Position numbers and translations under genes: made by a program. Below the pieces are notes generated by a model, which was given only the letters and a program-made list of their open reading frames with translations, was not told where the DNA came from and ran no database searches. From contig NC_091969.1 in the NCBI RefSeq assembly GCF_036711975.1, positions 2,294,001-2,358,000 on the forward strand: DNA of 64,000 nucleotides, read 5' to 3'. This document shows, piece after piece, positions 22,291 through 32,533 of this stretch. Each line of letters begins with the position of its first letter. Position 1 is the stretch's first letter. The stretch is from Onthophagus taurus. Its lineage: Eukaryota > Arthropoda > Insecta > Coleoptera > Scarabaeidae.

Positions 22291-24044
22291 TTTCTCAAAA
22301 ATGGTTAAAAATAAAAAATGTCTGATTTATGAATGACAATAATGTAGTAGAAGAATATCTAAAACCAAATAATTGAAAAAAATTGGTTTAAAAGATATGA
22401 AGCAAAAACTGGTGTCTGGGTATCTAAACACCCCAGTATAGTACTTGAGTGTTAAATGTGACACCATCAGTGTTTAACTACGGTTCAGCATCGAGTTACT
22501 CAAATGCCGGACCGGTGCTTAGACATTTGAACGCGGCGACGGTTTGATCTTGCATCCAAACTTCTAACTTCGCTCGTTACGTTATCTTTGTCAAGAATTC
22601 GATCACGCTTTCTTCCGATTTTCCAGATAACACTGGCAAACCAGTTAACGAAATTTTAGACACAGTTTTTGGTGCTTCTGATTTACGTTATCTTAAACAA
22701 ACTTTAATTGAGTTAAGTAGAGAAATTTACGATTCCTGACCGTAATGTATTAATGCCGGTTCTGGCGCAGGAACAAGCGCATGGGCAGTTCCAACCCTGT
22801 GACGTCACACTCCAATGTATTCAGCATGAGCGACTTGTCGGATGAGTTGTTGGCTCGATAACTCGTGTAATACCATATACTGGATGTATCTGAATGATAA
22901 TATGATATACATATGATATGATATATATATATATGATATATATATGATAATATGATATACATATATCTGATATACTTTGATATATGAACCATGGGCGACT
23001 TTGGCTCCCCTAAGGAGCTACACACCTCCAAAAATGGCTGAAAATTTTGGTTTAATTTTTTTTCTCAAAAACCCTAAACGATAGGTAAACGAAATTTGGG
23101 GAATATGTTTAACTCATAATAGGGCACGTTTTGACCCTCTTTGTACTTTCAACCCACCCTTCTAAACTACTAAACGTAGCCACCCCCTTTATATTTTTAC
23201 ACTACCCGATTAACTTACTACCCGATTTTCGATATTTTCTTTTGGTTTATTTTTATATTTACATTTATTTTTTTTTGTTTACCATTTATTTTTTTAATAA
23301 ATTTATTTCTTTGGTATATGATTTTGCCGATTTCTTGTTTTGTGTTATATGTTGGTGTCGTCGAACCTTTTCCTTTCCAACCCTCTTGGCAGTTAGAGCG
23401 ATCTGCAACTGAAACTGCGTGGCGCCTTATAAATTCAGACCCACCCCATCTTCACTGGGAAGCCGAGGTGTTGCAGATCTGCGCACTTATTTTTAAGGGT
23501 TCGATTGTGTTGTCGTTTCTTTTTGTAGAGAAGTCGTCACACTATGGGTACTACTTTCAAAATATTTGGCAGCAATATGTTTTAGAACATTCTCACACGA
23601 TGGTGATATCATATTTTCAATGATTTTTAATATGAATGAATTGTTTTACAATCGATGTTATTTTTGCCCAAATAACGAAGTAGATGTTTATTACAAAAAA
23701 AGTTTAATTGTTTCTTTCGTGTCTACCGCTACTTGATATTTGGACAACAATAACATTGAGTGATAATTAACTTTAACTATAATGATAATTTATAGTTAAA
23801 GAAAACCATCTACAATAATTGCATTTTAAAGCTGTATAAAATACGAGCGAAACACTTCAAACACTTTAAAATTTACGATTCGTGCAAGCGCTTTCGCGAC
23901 ATTGGGCCATGACAAAGACAGACAAATACATCATTCCGTCTGCCTTTGATGCAAACGCTCTCCTCTCATTGCTTAAATATTGAGTCAGCGATATAGGAGA
24001 TAGTATATACAAGGTACATGAATATATTTATCAACCTTGAGTAT
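22291..24044. other. Mostly non-coding stretch with low-complexity AT tract
   Basis: 22905-22985 is a (GATATAT)-like microsatellite. 22770-22860 has GCGCATG, GTGACGTCAC and GAGTTGTTGGCTCGATAACTC; a similar GAGTTGTTGGTTGCATAACT occurs at 24102, and GCGCATG/GTGACGTCAC also occur in the Polinton ends, so this may be another terminal scrap of that family. Short open frames at 23130-23620 show no recognisable domain. Confidence 0.45.
22548..22739 (+). CDS. Unrecognised short open frame with coding-like composition
   Basis: A 63-codon frame without ATG, opened by a TGA at 22545 and closed by TGA at 22737. It reads SNFARYVIFVKNSITLSSDF, then NEILDTVFGASDLRYLKQTL and IELSREIYDS. The amphipathic, helix-like composition is unusual for random AT-rich DNA. 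I do not recognise a family. It could be a remnant exon or transposon fragment. Confidence 0.25.
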   Translation, partial: SCIQTSNFARYVIFVKNSITLSSDFPDNTGKPVNEILDTVFGASDLRYLKQTLIELSREIYDS

Positions 24045-24307
24045 ATATATATGTGTAACATCATCCATCGGAGAAATCCTGAAGAGTACGTCATACAAGG
24101 GTGAGTTGTTGGTTGCATAACTCGTGTAACGCCATCTAGCGGAGAAATTCGGTGGTGTAAAAATAGAAATAACAATTATATGATAACACATTTATCATTT
24201 AATTGTTAAGTAAAACATAAATATTCTAATATAACTACTGTTTACAAATTTATATCCATACAGAGAAACATCGGATTACATATCAGATTTCTTGAAAAAA
24301 CAAATTT

Positions 24308-24410
24308 CTAGAAATAACAGGTGTTATTGCTACATAAAATGCGAATAAAGCGGTTTTTATTATTAAATCACCGAGGTTAAGTGAACTTTACTTAACTTAC
24401 TTGCACCTCA
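24308..24410 (-). promoter_or_regulatory. Polinton gene-junction element, relic copy
   Basis: AATAACAGGTGTTATTGCTA, AGCGGTTTTTATTATTAAAT and GAGGTTAAGTGAACTTTACT follow one another as in the copies at 38329, 39372 and 42937. It lies just after the polymerase stop, the same position as the 39372 copy. Confidence 0.6.
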
Positions 24411-24516
24411 CAATAAATTTAATTGTTTTAAGTTTTTTAACATTACATTTACTTAATATAGTTAATCTATATGAAATTAAACAATAATTATTTACTTAAA
24501 ATTGTATTAACATTAC

Positions 24517-24846
24517 TTAACACGTTATGCTATAATGACCCCAAGCTAATGTATTAATTCCGTTATCACAAATATATCGCTTGGAGTCATTTCGTGAAAG
24601 AACCAATTTATTTTGTAATACAGTAAATATTCTGCGGTTAAAACTTCTAAATAATGTTTGTTGTTTAAATAATACCAATTTCGAATTTAGACAATCTAAA
24701 TAATTTTGAAAAGAGATGTGATGTTTAACAACGGCCTTCTTAACTCCTTTGAATTTTTTGGTAATCCGCCCATCTGCGACCCTTTTAGCCTTTGACCTCA
24801 AACCAACAAATTCGACCATTATGTTTCCACAATTCTCATCTTTCAT
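24517..24846 (-). pseudogene. Family B DNA polymerase, C-terminal fragment
   Basis: The last 109 codons of the Polinton polymerase, from MKDENCGNIMVEFVGLRSK to the terminal AWGHYSITC. Compared with the intact copies it lacks a VYAN tetrapeptide region and has several substitutions (FKGVKK, SRNDSK), so it is an older lineage. All catalytic motifs lie in the missing part. Confidence 0.85.
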
Positions 24847-24850
24847 TTTA

Positions 24851-25082
24851 ATTTAATTAATTTTAGTTTGTATTTTATTGTTTTGCTATTGTTTTGGTTT
24901 GATTTTAATACATTTAATTTATTATTTAAATTTAACTAAATTTCTTTTATTTTTATAAATTTCATTTAACTTTGCTCCCTAAATTCAAGCCGGCGTGACA
25001 AGTTCTGCTTGTCGCATACGCCTTTAGCACGCCCACACAACATAGTAGAGCCGCTCCTTACAAATTGGTGTCAGAAGTGGGA
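24851..25082 (+). promoter_or_regulatory. Ty3/gypsy LTR end and primer-binding site
   Basis: The stretch ending CCGCTCCTTACA (25062) is followed by TTGGTGTCAGAAGTGGGA (25065-25082), a primer-site sequence commonly seen just after the 5' LTR of insect gypsy-type elements. A gag frame starts 73 bases later. The LTR start was not located, and no second LTR copy was found in the window. Confidence 0.5.
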
Positions 25083-25154
25083 CATTATAGTTTTTGTATA
25101 ATTTTCGAACCTTTAATTTCGTACCAATCAGAATAATTACTAACCGTTATTATC

Positions 25155-26118
25155 ATGGCAGAGGCCGCCATACAAGCTATGACCGTTACCCCCGTGTCAC
25201 TCGGGATGATCGCAGCAACGGTAGAAGCGTTGTCGGGACAAAGGAAAAAAATTATATTTTGAACGAATAGAGCAAAGAACCACGTTAGATAGGTGGACAG
25301 AACAAGAAACATTGAATATCGTAAAATATCGACTTTCCGGAGAAGCGTATCGATATAACAAAAGTGATACAACATTGAAAATAATGGTAATGTTTACTGA
25401 ATTCAAAGAAAAATTTATCCAAAGATTCAAGCCGCGAAGAATTCCAGGTGAAGCATACAACAAATTGAATCGCACTTTCCGGGTACCTAATGAGACTGTG
25501 TCCGAATTCTAGACTAGAATAAAATTGGTAGCTAATAAAATTTTGGAGGATAACCAAAGTAGGGCGACAGATGCCGAGTTGCCAGGTATTAAAAAGAAAA
25601 TTAACGAAAGCGTCCTTAATCAATTTAGGATGGGGTTGCGAAGAGAGATTTCTCAAAACATCGGAATTATATTAATGCGAGAAGAAAGTCTGACTTTGGA
25701 GAAGGCGGCGGAAATTGCGACTCTAGAAGAGAGTCATCAATTCGCCTTGAGGCGTCGATTCAAATCGGTTCGGGTGATGGAATCTTCGATTACATGTTTC
25801 AAATGTGGAGAAATTGGTCACATATCAAGAAATTGTAGAAATCAACAAAGACAAAAAACAACGCAGTTTAAAGGAAATCAGAAATTTAATTCTATAAACC
25901 TCATAAGTAATAGATTAACCGAAGGGAATTCGCCAAGACAGTCGTTTAGCTGTTATAATTGTGGACAAGAAGATCACTTTAGTCGAAATTGCACTCTTCC
26001 CAGAAATCATAGACAAGGCACGACTCAGAAAAATTTTAAACGTGTAAGACTTAGGGAGCCTCTTATTAGGATTAGGTGTGCATTTAAACACAATTTCTTC
26101 GAATGTACGTTTAATTAA
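25155..26118 (+). pseudogene. Ty3/gypsy Gag with two CCHC zinc knuckles, broken
   Basis: From ATG at 25155 (MAEAAIQAMTVTPVSLGM) the frame shifts near 25250, continues ERIEQRTTLDRW...EFKEKFIQRFKPRR, and has one in-frame TAG at 25510. The C-terminal part is open and shows the knuckles CFKCGEIGHISRNC and CYNCGQEDHFSRNC, flanked by basic, Gln/Asn-rich sequence. These bind retroelement RNA during particle assembly. No protease or pol follows: the element is cut at about 26118. Confidence 0.8.
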
Positions 26119-27717
26119 CTTTTCATACGCCTAATGTAAAACTTACAACTACCATAAAACATAACATAATGTCGACTCTAACGGACACGGACACAAGGCA
26201 TGCCGCGTAATAATTAATATACAAACTAATAAAAATCAGCGTTTTAAAATCAAATTAAATTAATGCTACAACTCGGCCATCCTGACAATAGTTCGTCCTC
26301 GAACTACACACAAAAGTTTTTTTTTTTATGTTTATCCACGGAAGCAAATTATTTCCCACCGGTACACCCTCATATGGTCTATTCGAATTTTGAAATCCAT
26401 CAATATCTACTATGACAAATCGAGTTTCAAAAGAAATTTTCTGGGAAAATTTCTTCGTTAGTAAAGGGAGGTATTATTACAGCTCAATTTTTTTTTTTAC
26501 TTTAGGTAACTTGAGTTTTGTTCGGAATTTATGTTATTTGTTATCTTTTCTTTATGTTGGTGGGAAATTTGTATTGCATATAGGCGGTTATTGAAATATT
26601 TGTGTTTATTTGGAATTAATTTTATTAATTTTTGTTTAATTTGATTTTTTTAGCAACGATCTCGATTCAGCAACTCCCTAAATCCCTTTTATCCTTTCAG
26701 ATGATTTTTCTTTTCCTTTTCTTGATTTTTCTTCGTTTTTCGTTCTTTTGTGCATGTGTATATTGAGCGAGCAGGTGTATTTTTTGGGCCCTTTAAATTT
26801 AATTTAAAAGCATTGTGGCTTACCTCTCGAGTCTCTTCTTGAGTAACCAGTTACGATACACTGTGGTGTAAGGTGATTGAGGCATTTTTGGGTTCATCAC
26901 CACTGCATATCTTTTGAAATCGTGTTTTCACGTTTCAAGTCATCGGATTTTTAGTGTATTTACATTAAAATTCATCTTTCTGGTTTTAAACTTCGAACAT
27001 CAGAGGTAAGCGTGTATTTTTCTAACTTTTGCTATTTCTTTTAACCTTTCATGTAATCATTCTTTCTCTCTTTTCCAAACTACTTTAATTAACTTACTCT
27101 TTAAAAAATATATATATACATACTAAACTAATTTCCCATTTAATCTAATTTAAATACTAAAACTGTTTTATCTTCTTTTCCTAATTTCTTTTTATTATTT
27201 TCATGCAGGTTTTAGTAAGAGCCAATTTTATTTGGTAATTTTTCTAAGAGCGAAATTTCGTTCAACCAAACGTTTCGTTCTGCCATCTTGGAAACATCCA
27301 CTTCGGTGTGTTGCTTTCCTACAAGAAACATTAAGCATCAAATTCTAAAATAACATCATCCATACTTACCTTTCCCTCGCACCAGAGGTCGTTGCTGCGG
27401 AAAGTTAAGATACAAAATCATCGATACTAGAACCTAGAACATTACATCGGGGAAAAAGGTCAGGAATATTTTTAAAAAATATAATTATGTATGAAATGGG
27501 TGCCCATTATGTATGAAATATAGTATATATCTTTGTAGGTATCAACTTTATAAAAAAACATTTTATGCAAAACTTGTTTAATATTTTATTTGCCTTAATT
27601 AGACTCCATTCAATTGTTTTAAATTCAGAAAACAAATGAGTAACGAATAATACTTAAATTTTTTAAATGTCAATGTATTCTTTCTTTATGATGGCGTAAA
27701 ATTGTAATAAAAATTAA
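26119..27717. other. Non-coding stretch
   Basis: AT- and T-rich sequence with chance ORFs under 61 codons. No repeats with clear ends, RNA genes or domains were recognised. Confidence 0.5.
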
Positions 27718-27890
27718 TCAATAACATTAATCTAAATATCCGAGATCGTCAAATAACTCGAATTATTACTGTAAATTAAATTTACATACAAAATAAAACA
27801 AATAAACGAAAAACTATTGTACATCTCCAATAATTCGAGGTACTGCGAGATACTTGACGATCTCGGATATCTAGATTAATGTTATTAGTT
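27718..27890. mobile_element. Small MITE with ~30-bp inverted ends
   Basis: ATCCGAGATCGTCAA near 27740 is answered by TTGACGATCTCGGAT near 27865, extended outward by TAACATTAATCTA / TAGATTAATGTTA. An inner pair AACTCGAATTATT / AATAATTCGAGGT continues the symmetry, with an 18-base interruption in the right arm. No coding capacity. Confidence 0.75.
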
Positions 27891-28211
27891 AAATTTTCTT
27901 AATAAACTAAAATTAATTAAATTTTTCGCGGGTTCTAATAATTTTGATGATTGTTTTTTTTTGGTTATTTCTTTTTTTCGCTAATATTAATAGTTTAGAG
28001 TTCATTATTTGTTATTGTTTGTACGTTATTTTGAATTTTTGGAAATAAACAAAACTTTTCTATTTTGCCTGTATAGACACTGTTGGAAATAATTCACGAG
28101 CACACCCTGTATAATCTGAACGCGTGAAGATAAGTCCATAATATCTGCGGAGCACAAAGGATTACTGTAGACGAGTTTATTCAGGGAGTTTCGAGTTTTT
28201 CCGTCGCGGCA

Positions 28212-29275
28212 TTGTTGTCTGAGCCACCCTTCCAAGTGGAACATTCCGTCGCTATGGAAACCGAAGTGGATGGAAAATTCCGGTCGTTTTTAGTGTGGTG
28301 TGAGGAACCACATTGTTATCGTACTCTGTGCGCAATGGATGGGCGATCGCGTTACTTAAGCGAGTTTGAGCGAGGAATGTTTGTGCTTATGCACATTGAG
28401 GGTGTATCGTTCTGTGAAATTGCGCGTCGTCTCGAGTGATCTCGAGTGATATTTTAATAATGTGAAATTGACAGTAACAACAATTCTTTGTTTAATGATA
28501 TTACAGAATTTAATAACCATCGACTTTTCCCAAAATACGTGTAGCTCCCTGAATCTGATCTACTTTATCGCTTAGCCTACAGTTTTTAACAAAATTTACT
28601 TTTCACATCTTTTAAACCTTTTAAATTTTTAAATCTGGATCGTTTCGTACTGTGATATGATTCACAGTTTCAACACCGCACAGGTGCATCCGCCTTTTTA
28701 CGATAGCCTACATAACCTTAAATAAAACTCACGTTAGTCGTCTTACTGCGCTTCACGCTATAACGCGTTTTTACTTTTTGTGGATGGAAAATTCCGGTCG
28801 TTTTTAGTGTGGTGTGAGGAACCACATTGTTATCGTACTCTGTGCGCAATGGATGGGCGATCGCGTTACTTAAGCGAGTTTGAGCGAGGAATGTTTGTGC
28901 TTATGCACATTGAGGGTGTATTGTTCTGTGAAATTGCGCGTCGTCTCGAGTGATCTCGAGTGATATTTTAATAATGTGAAATTGACAGTAACAACAATTC
29001 TTTGTTTAATGATATTACAGAATTTAATAACCATCGACTTTTCCCAAAATACGTGTAGCTCCCTGAATCTGATCTACTTTATCGCTTAGCCTACAGTTTT
29101 TAACAAAATTTACTTTTCACATCTTTTAAACCTTTTAAATTTTTAAATCTGGATCGTTTCGTACTGTGATATGATTCACAGTTTCAACACCGCACAGATA
29201 GCCTACATAACCTTAAATAAAACTCACGTTAGTCGTCTTACTACGCTTCACGCTATAACGCGTTTTTACTTTTTG
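28212..29275 (+). repeat. 515-bp tandem duplication carrying a Tc1-like helix-turn-helix fragment
   Basis: 28266-28780 is repeated at 28781-29275. Each copy encodes a short frame with YLSEFERGMFVLMHIEGVSF then CEIARRLE, the N-terminal helix-turn-helix of Tc1-like transposases; both end in a stop soon after. The second copy lacks about 20 bases (TGCATCCGCC region, 28694-28713), apparently lost between short direct repeats. CTCGAGTGATCTCGAGTGAT gives a small direct repeat in each. Confidence 0.8.
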
Positions 29276-29867
29276 AATTTTTTTAATTTGCGTTCTTTTT
29301 GTTGATGGTAATATTTTAAGTTTTATTGCGACATTTTGTTGTTTACAATCTTTTTATAATGAAAAATAGGTAATTGAAAGCCGCTTTACTGAATTCTAAA
29401 TATAATTTTAAACGTTCCTTTTTTTTACAGTTCTCTTTAATTTTTCAACTCGCCCTTCTGGCTTTTAATCTTTTGTAACTTATTAAAACATTACGTTCTT
29501 ACTCCCGAAGTCGCTTGGTGTTCTGATTATGTATTCTCCTTCTAGTTTGATTCTTCGTTATTGACGGTATCTAGTTTAAACATTGTCATTTGCAAAATGG
29601 TTTTTTCTATTATTGATTTTTCAGTCATGCCTGAGGAAGGTTTCATAGAAACCGAAACAGCTTGTGCACCGATTAGCTAAGTTTTTCAAATACACTCTTT
29701 TTTATCATAAGACCTTTGGTATTTTTTAAACTTATCTCTCTACAATCAACGTGAAATCACAATTATCTAAACTAAAATGTCACTTTTATATTTACGCTTG
29801 TAAAACTAGCAAAAATTTATATTTATCTTGCATAATTCTTGTATTAATTCCTCAAAGTATATATTTA
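29276..29867. other. Non-coding stretch with a hammerhead-like core motif
   Basis: 29631-29657 reads CTGAGGAAGGTTTCATAG followed by AAACCGAAA: a CUGANGA box, a perfect GGTTTC/GAAACC stem and a GAAA box, as in hammerhead ribozymes or in decayed retroposon ends. An extra A before the stem and no good cleavage site argue against activity. Otherwise nothing recognised. Confidence 0.35.
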
Positions 29868-30795
29868 CAGTATGTCCCAGGACAGATGTTACAAGAGGTA
29901 AATGACCTACATATTTTTGAATTTTACTTTAAGGATGTGGAATTAAGCCCTGCTTGATGTGAACAGAATTTTAAGAATATTATCATTTTTTGAAAATCAA
30001 GTTGGCCTTGGCAGTGAAAAGAACTATTTTTAGTTCAGGTAAAGTAACTTTTTTGTTCATGATCATTCGAAATTTTATTAAGAAAAGTTGTTCAAAATGA
30101 CAAATTATGGTTCTATGCAAAATTTCTCGACGTAAATTTTGTGTTCTAAAATTAACATAATGCAAGAGGAATTCAACTTTTAACTAGAACTGAGGGATAA
30201 TACAATTTAAAGGAAAAATATAAAAAGGTTTCTTCGTAGTTTGAACTGGTCTGCAATTTAAAAAAATACAATAGTCTGACTAGTTTCGGCTTTTTGACAA
30301 CTTCAGAAATTATTTTGAATTCAGAAAGAAGTTAAGATATATACATATTTTCTCATTTGACATTGTTGAGATCGTGAAGGTTGTTAATTACAATAAAATA
30401 ATATTAAATAAATTACAATACAATTAATTTTCCAATATTTGCGACTACTTAAGTACATTTTTTCTAGGCGTACTAATGTTTGTGTTCCTTCACTCTGATC
30501 TAATCTAAAAGTATGGAGGTAGATCAGAGTAAAGATTAGATTTCTGAAATTTTTCATAGTGCCATTATTTCACATTCCAAACAACTTTTCATGATGAAAT
30601 TTTGCCCTATCATGAACAGAAAGGATACTCTAACTGAACTAAAAATAGTTTCACTGTCAACGCCGACTTGATTTTCAAAATATGAAAATATTCTTGAAGT
30701 TCTCTTCACACCAAGCAGAGTTTAATCCCCAATCTTTCTAAATTTTTAGGTCATACCTCTTGTAACATCTATACTGGGACACACTTCATATTTAA
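29868..30795. mobile_element. Foldback element with ~190-bp imperfect inverted arms
   Basis: TATGTCCCAGGACAGATGTT at the left is answered near 30780 by its inverted equivalent (AACATCTATACTGGGACACA). Similar inner blocks include TTGAAAATCAAGTTGGCCTT against GCCGACTTGATTTTCAAAA and GAACTATTTTTAGTTCAG against CTGAACTAAAAATAGTTTC. The loop carries no recognised gene. Confidence 0.65.
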
Positions 30796-31425
30796 TAGGT
30801 ATATTAAATTGTTAAAAATATAAAATGAAATCAATGAAATTCTGAAACATCAATGAAAAATATAGATATTTATTCTAGCCACATAATGTAATGCTCATTA
30901 TTATTAATTACATCCGAAAAAATAACAAATTAAACCTATTCAAAAAACGAGTAAATAACGAGTAAATGCTGTTACTGAAGCATCAGTTGGAATGTTTGGA
31001 GTATTCACTTTATTCAAAAAACAAATAAGTAATTGTTTATTCAAACACATGAACTTAAAATTTGACAGAAAATTATTAAGAAGTACAATAAATATAAACA
31101 TATTACGAAACGACGTAATTAATCAACAATAGCAAATAAAATAAGTACTCTAATAAAGTATATATTGCACTTACAATCTAATATATAAGTGAAACTAAAT
31201 TATGTAAATCGCCAAGAATTGTAATAATACTGCAAATAATCGAAACATATTCATAAACAACTCATTCCAAACAACAATTATTAAATCTCTAAAAATTAAA
31301 TCAAAATTAACCTTGACAAAACTATACGAACTACATTCATGCATTTACTAGAAATATTCAGTAAGAAATGTTGAATCACTTCGGAAATTCAAGAATATTG
31401 TTCTTCAGAACAATAATTAAGTTCA
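30796..31425. other. Nanos downstream flank, non-coding
   Basis: Apart from the 42-base duplicated exon scrap at 30968, only AT-rich sequence is seen; it probably includes the 3' UTR of the Nanos-like gene. Confidence 0.45.
30968..31009 (-). repeat. 42-base copy of the Nanos-like exon start
   Basis: Exactly repeats 32024-32065, the first codons of the main Nanos exon including its splice acceptor AG. It is an isolated scrap about 1 kb downstream, in the same orientation. Confidence 0.9.
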
Positions 31426-32223
31426 TTACTTGTGATTGCTAGCTGATGCCAACGTGCCATTAGCCAACCTTCTAGGTTCTGGTAGTGTTTCATTGACGGA
31501 TTTATACAGTGGACAATACTTTCTAGTATGAGCATTATAACCATCTGCATAACAATACGGATACTTCAACGCTCTCAAAACCGGACATGAAACTTTACCT
31601 GTGGAATCTTTCAACGAATGACTTTCATAAAATTCTCGCCCCTCTGAATTTCTTCGACAAAACGTACAAGTTCTTGTTGATATGGCTTTTGACCACCCGT
31701 TTACGGTAGAATTGTTTCCATTGAGAAAATTATCCCACTTATGATTATCTTCCTGTTTGGCGATAGGTTGTCTTAAAAATACCTCTTTCATTTTTGTCAC
31801 GTAATAATCCATTGGTTGATTATTGCTAACTATGATCTCTTCTGATGAATATTTAAAAGGAATGTTATAGATGCTGGTGGTCTGGTGACAGAGCGAACAG
31901 GAAAATATATCAGGGTTTTTGTTGTTAATTAACAAATGACAACGTGATGGACATTTATCAGGAATTCCTTTGAAGCTATCAATCTTTTCAGTAGTTTGAT
32001 GATTGGCAGAGAGTGGCTTTGAAGCTGTTACTGAAGCATCAGTTGGAATGTTTGGAGTATTCACTGTATAAAATACGGAAAATGTGTTAGTCATTTCTGT
32101 TTACATGAATACAAAAATAACGTAAAATAAATATAAATTCGATCTAAATAATCATAAAAGTATCTCACCTCCATCCCGTAGATTTTTCTTCAATATGCAG
32201 CCGGTGACATTCCCACCATTTAT
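31426..32223 (-). CDS. nanos: Nanos-like CCHC zinc-finger protein, last two exons
   Basis: The main exon (32063-31426) encodes a 212-residue segment ending in a Nanos domain: CTFCRRNSEGREFYESHSLK with spacing C-x2-C-x12-H-x10-C, then YPYCYADGYNAHTRKYCPLY. Nanos proteins recruit Pumilio and CCR4-NOT to repress mRNAs in germline and early embryo. In the second finger the usual first Cys (CPxC) is Tyr (YPYC), a change explicable by one G-to-A substitution, so zinc binding there may fail. The exon begins after a TTTTATACAG acceptor; a 55-base candidate preceding exon (32223-32169, INGGNVTGCILKKNLRDG) has matching phase and a GTGAGA donor. The initiator exon was not found. It may be a diverged paralogue or a gene starting to decay. 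Confidence 0.8.
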
Positions 32224-32254
32224 CTGTACAAAAAGGGAAAGATAAAAAATTATT

Positions 32255-32520
32255 TAAACTAAGATTAGAACTAAATCTAGAACTAACACTAGAAACTTTC
32301 GGGTTTTGCCGTGCGTCTTTTAATAAAAGGTTTGACGTTTCGGATGCCATGTCAAAAGCTCACTTCGAACCAGTTTCTGAAGAAGGTTGCAACATGGCAT
32401 CCGAAACGTCAAACCTTTTATTAAAAGACGCACGGCAAAACCCGAAAGTTTCTAGTGTTAGTTCTAGTTTTAGTTCTAACCTTAGTTTAATTCACACCGG
32501 CCGTGAAAGCCTTCGTACTT
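32255..32520 (+). mobile_element. Full-length short hairpin element with 13-bp target duplication
   Basis: Flanked by ATAAAAAATTATT (32242-32254 and 32521-32533). It is a near-perfect palindrome: TAAACTAAGATTAGAACTAA through TTCGGGTTTTGCCGTGCGTC, a 50-base loop, and back, followed by the asymmetric tail CACACCGGCCGTGAAAGCC and TTCGTACTT. The loop and right arm contain CTGAAGAAGG...CCGAAACGTC, a pattern common in Penelope-like and other retroposon ends. This is the reference copy for the family in this window. Confidence 0.7.
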
Positions 32521-32533
32521 ATAAAAAATTATT

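Larger units (their letters stand above)
24045..24850 (-). mobile_element. Polinton-type terminal relic
   Basis: From 24045 the sequence follows the organisation of the big element's end: CGCCATCT motif, CATACAGAGAAACATC block, the shared junction element (24308-24410) and then the 3' end of a polymerase gene on the minus strand, cut at 24846. It is a related but clearly diverged copy, truncated where a gypsy LTR begins. Confidence 0.75.
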
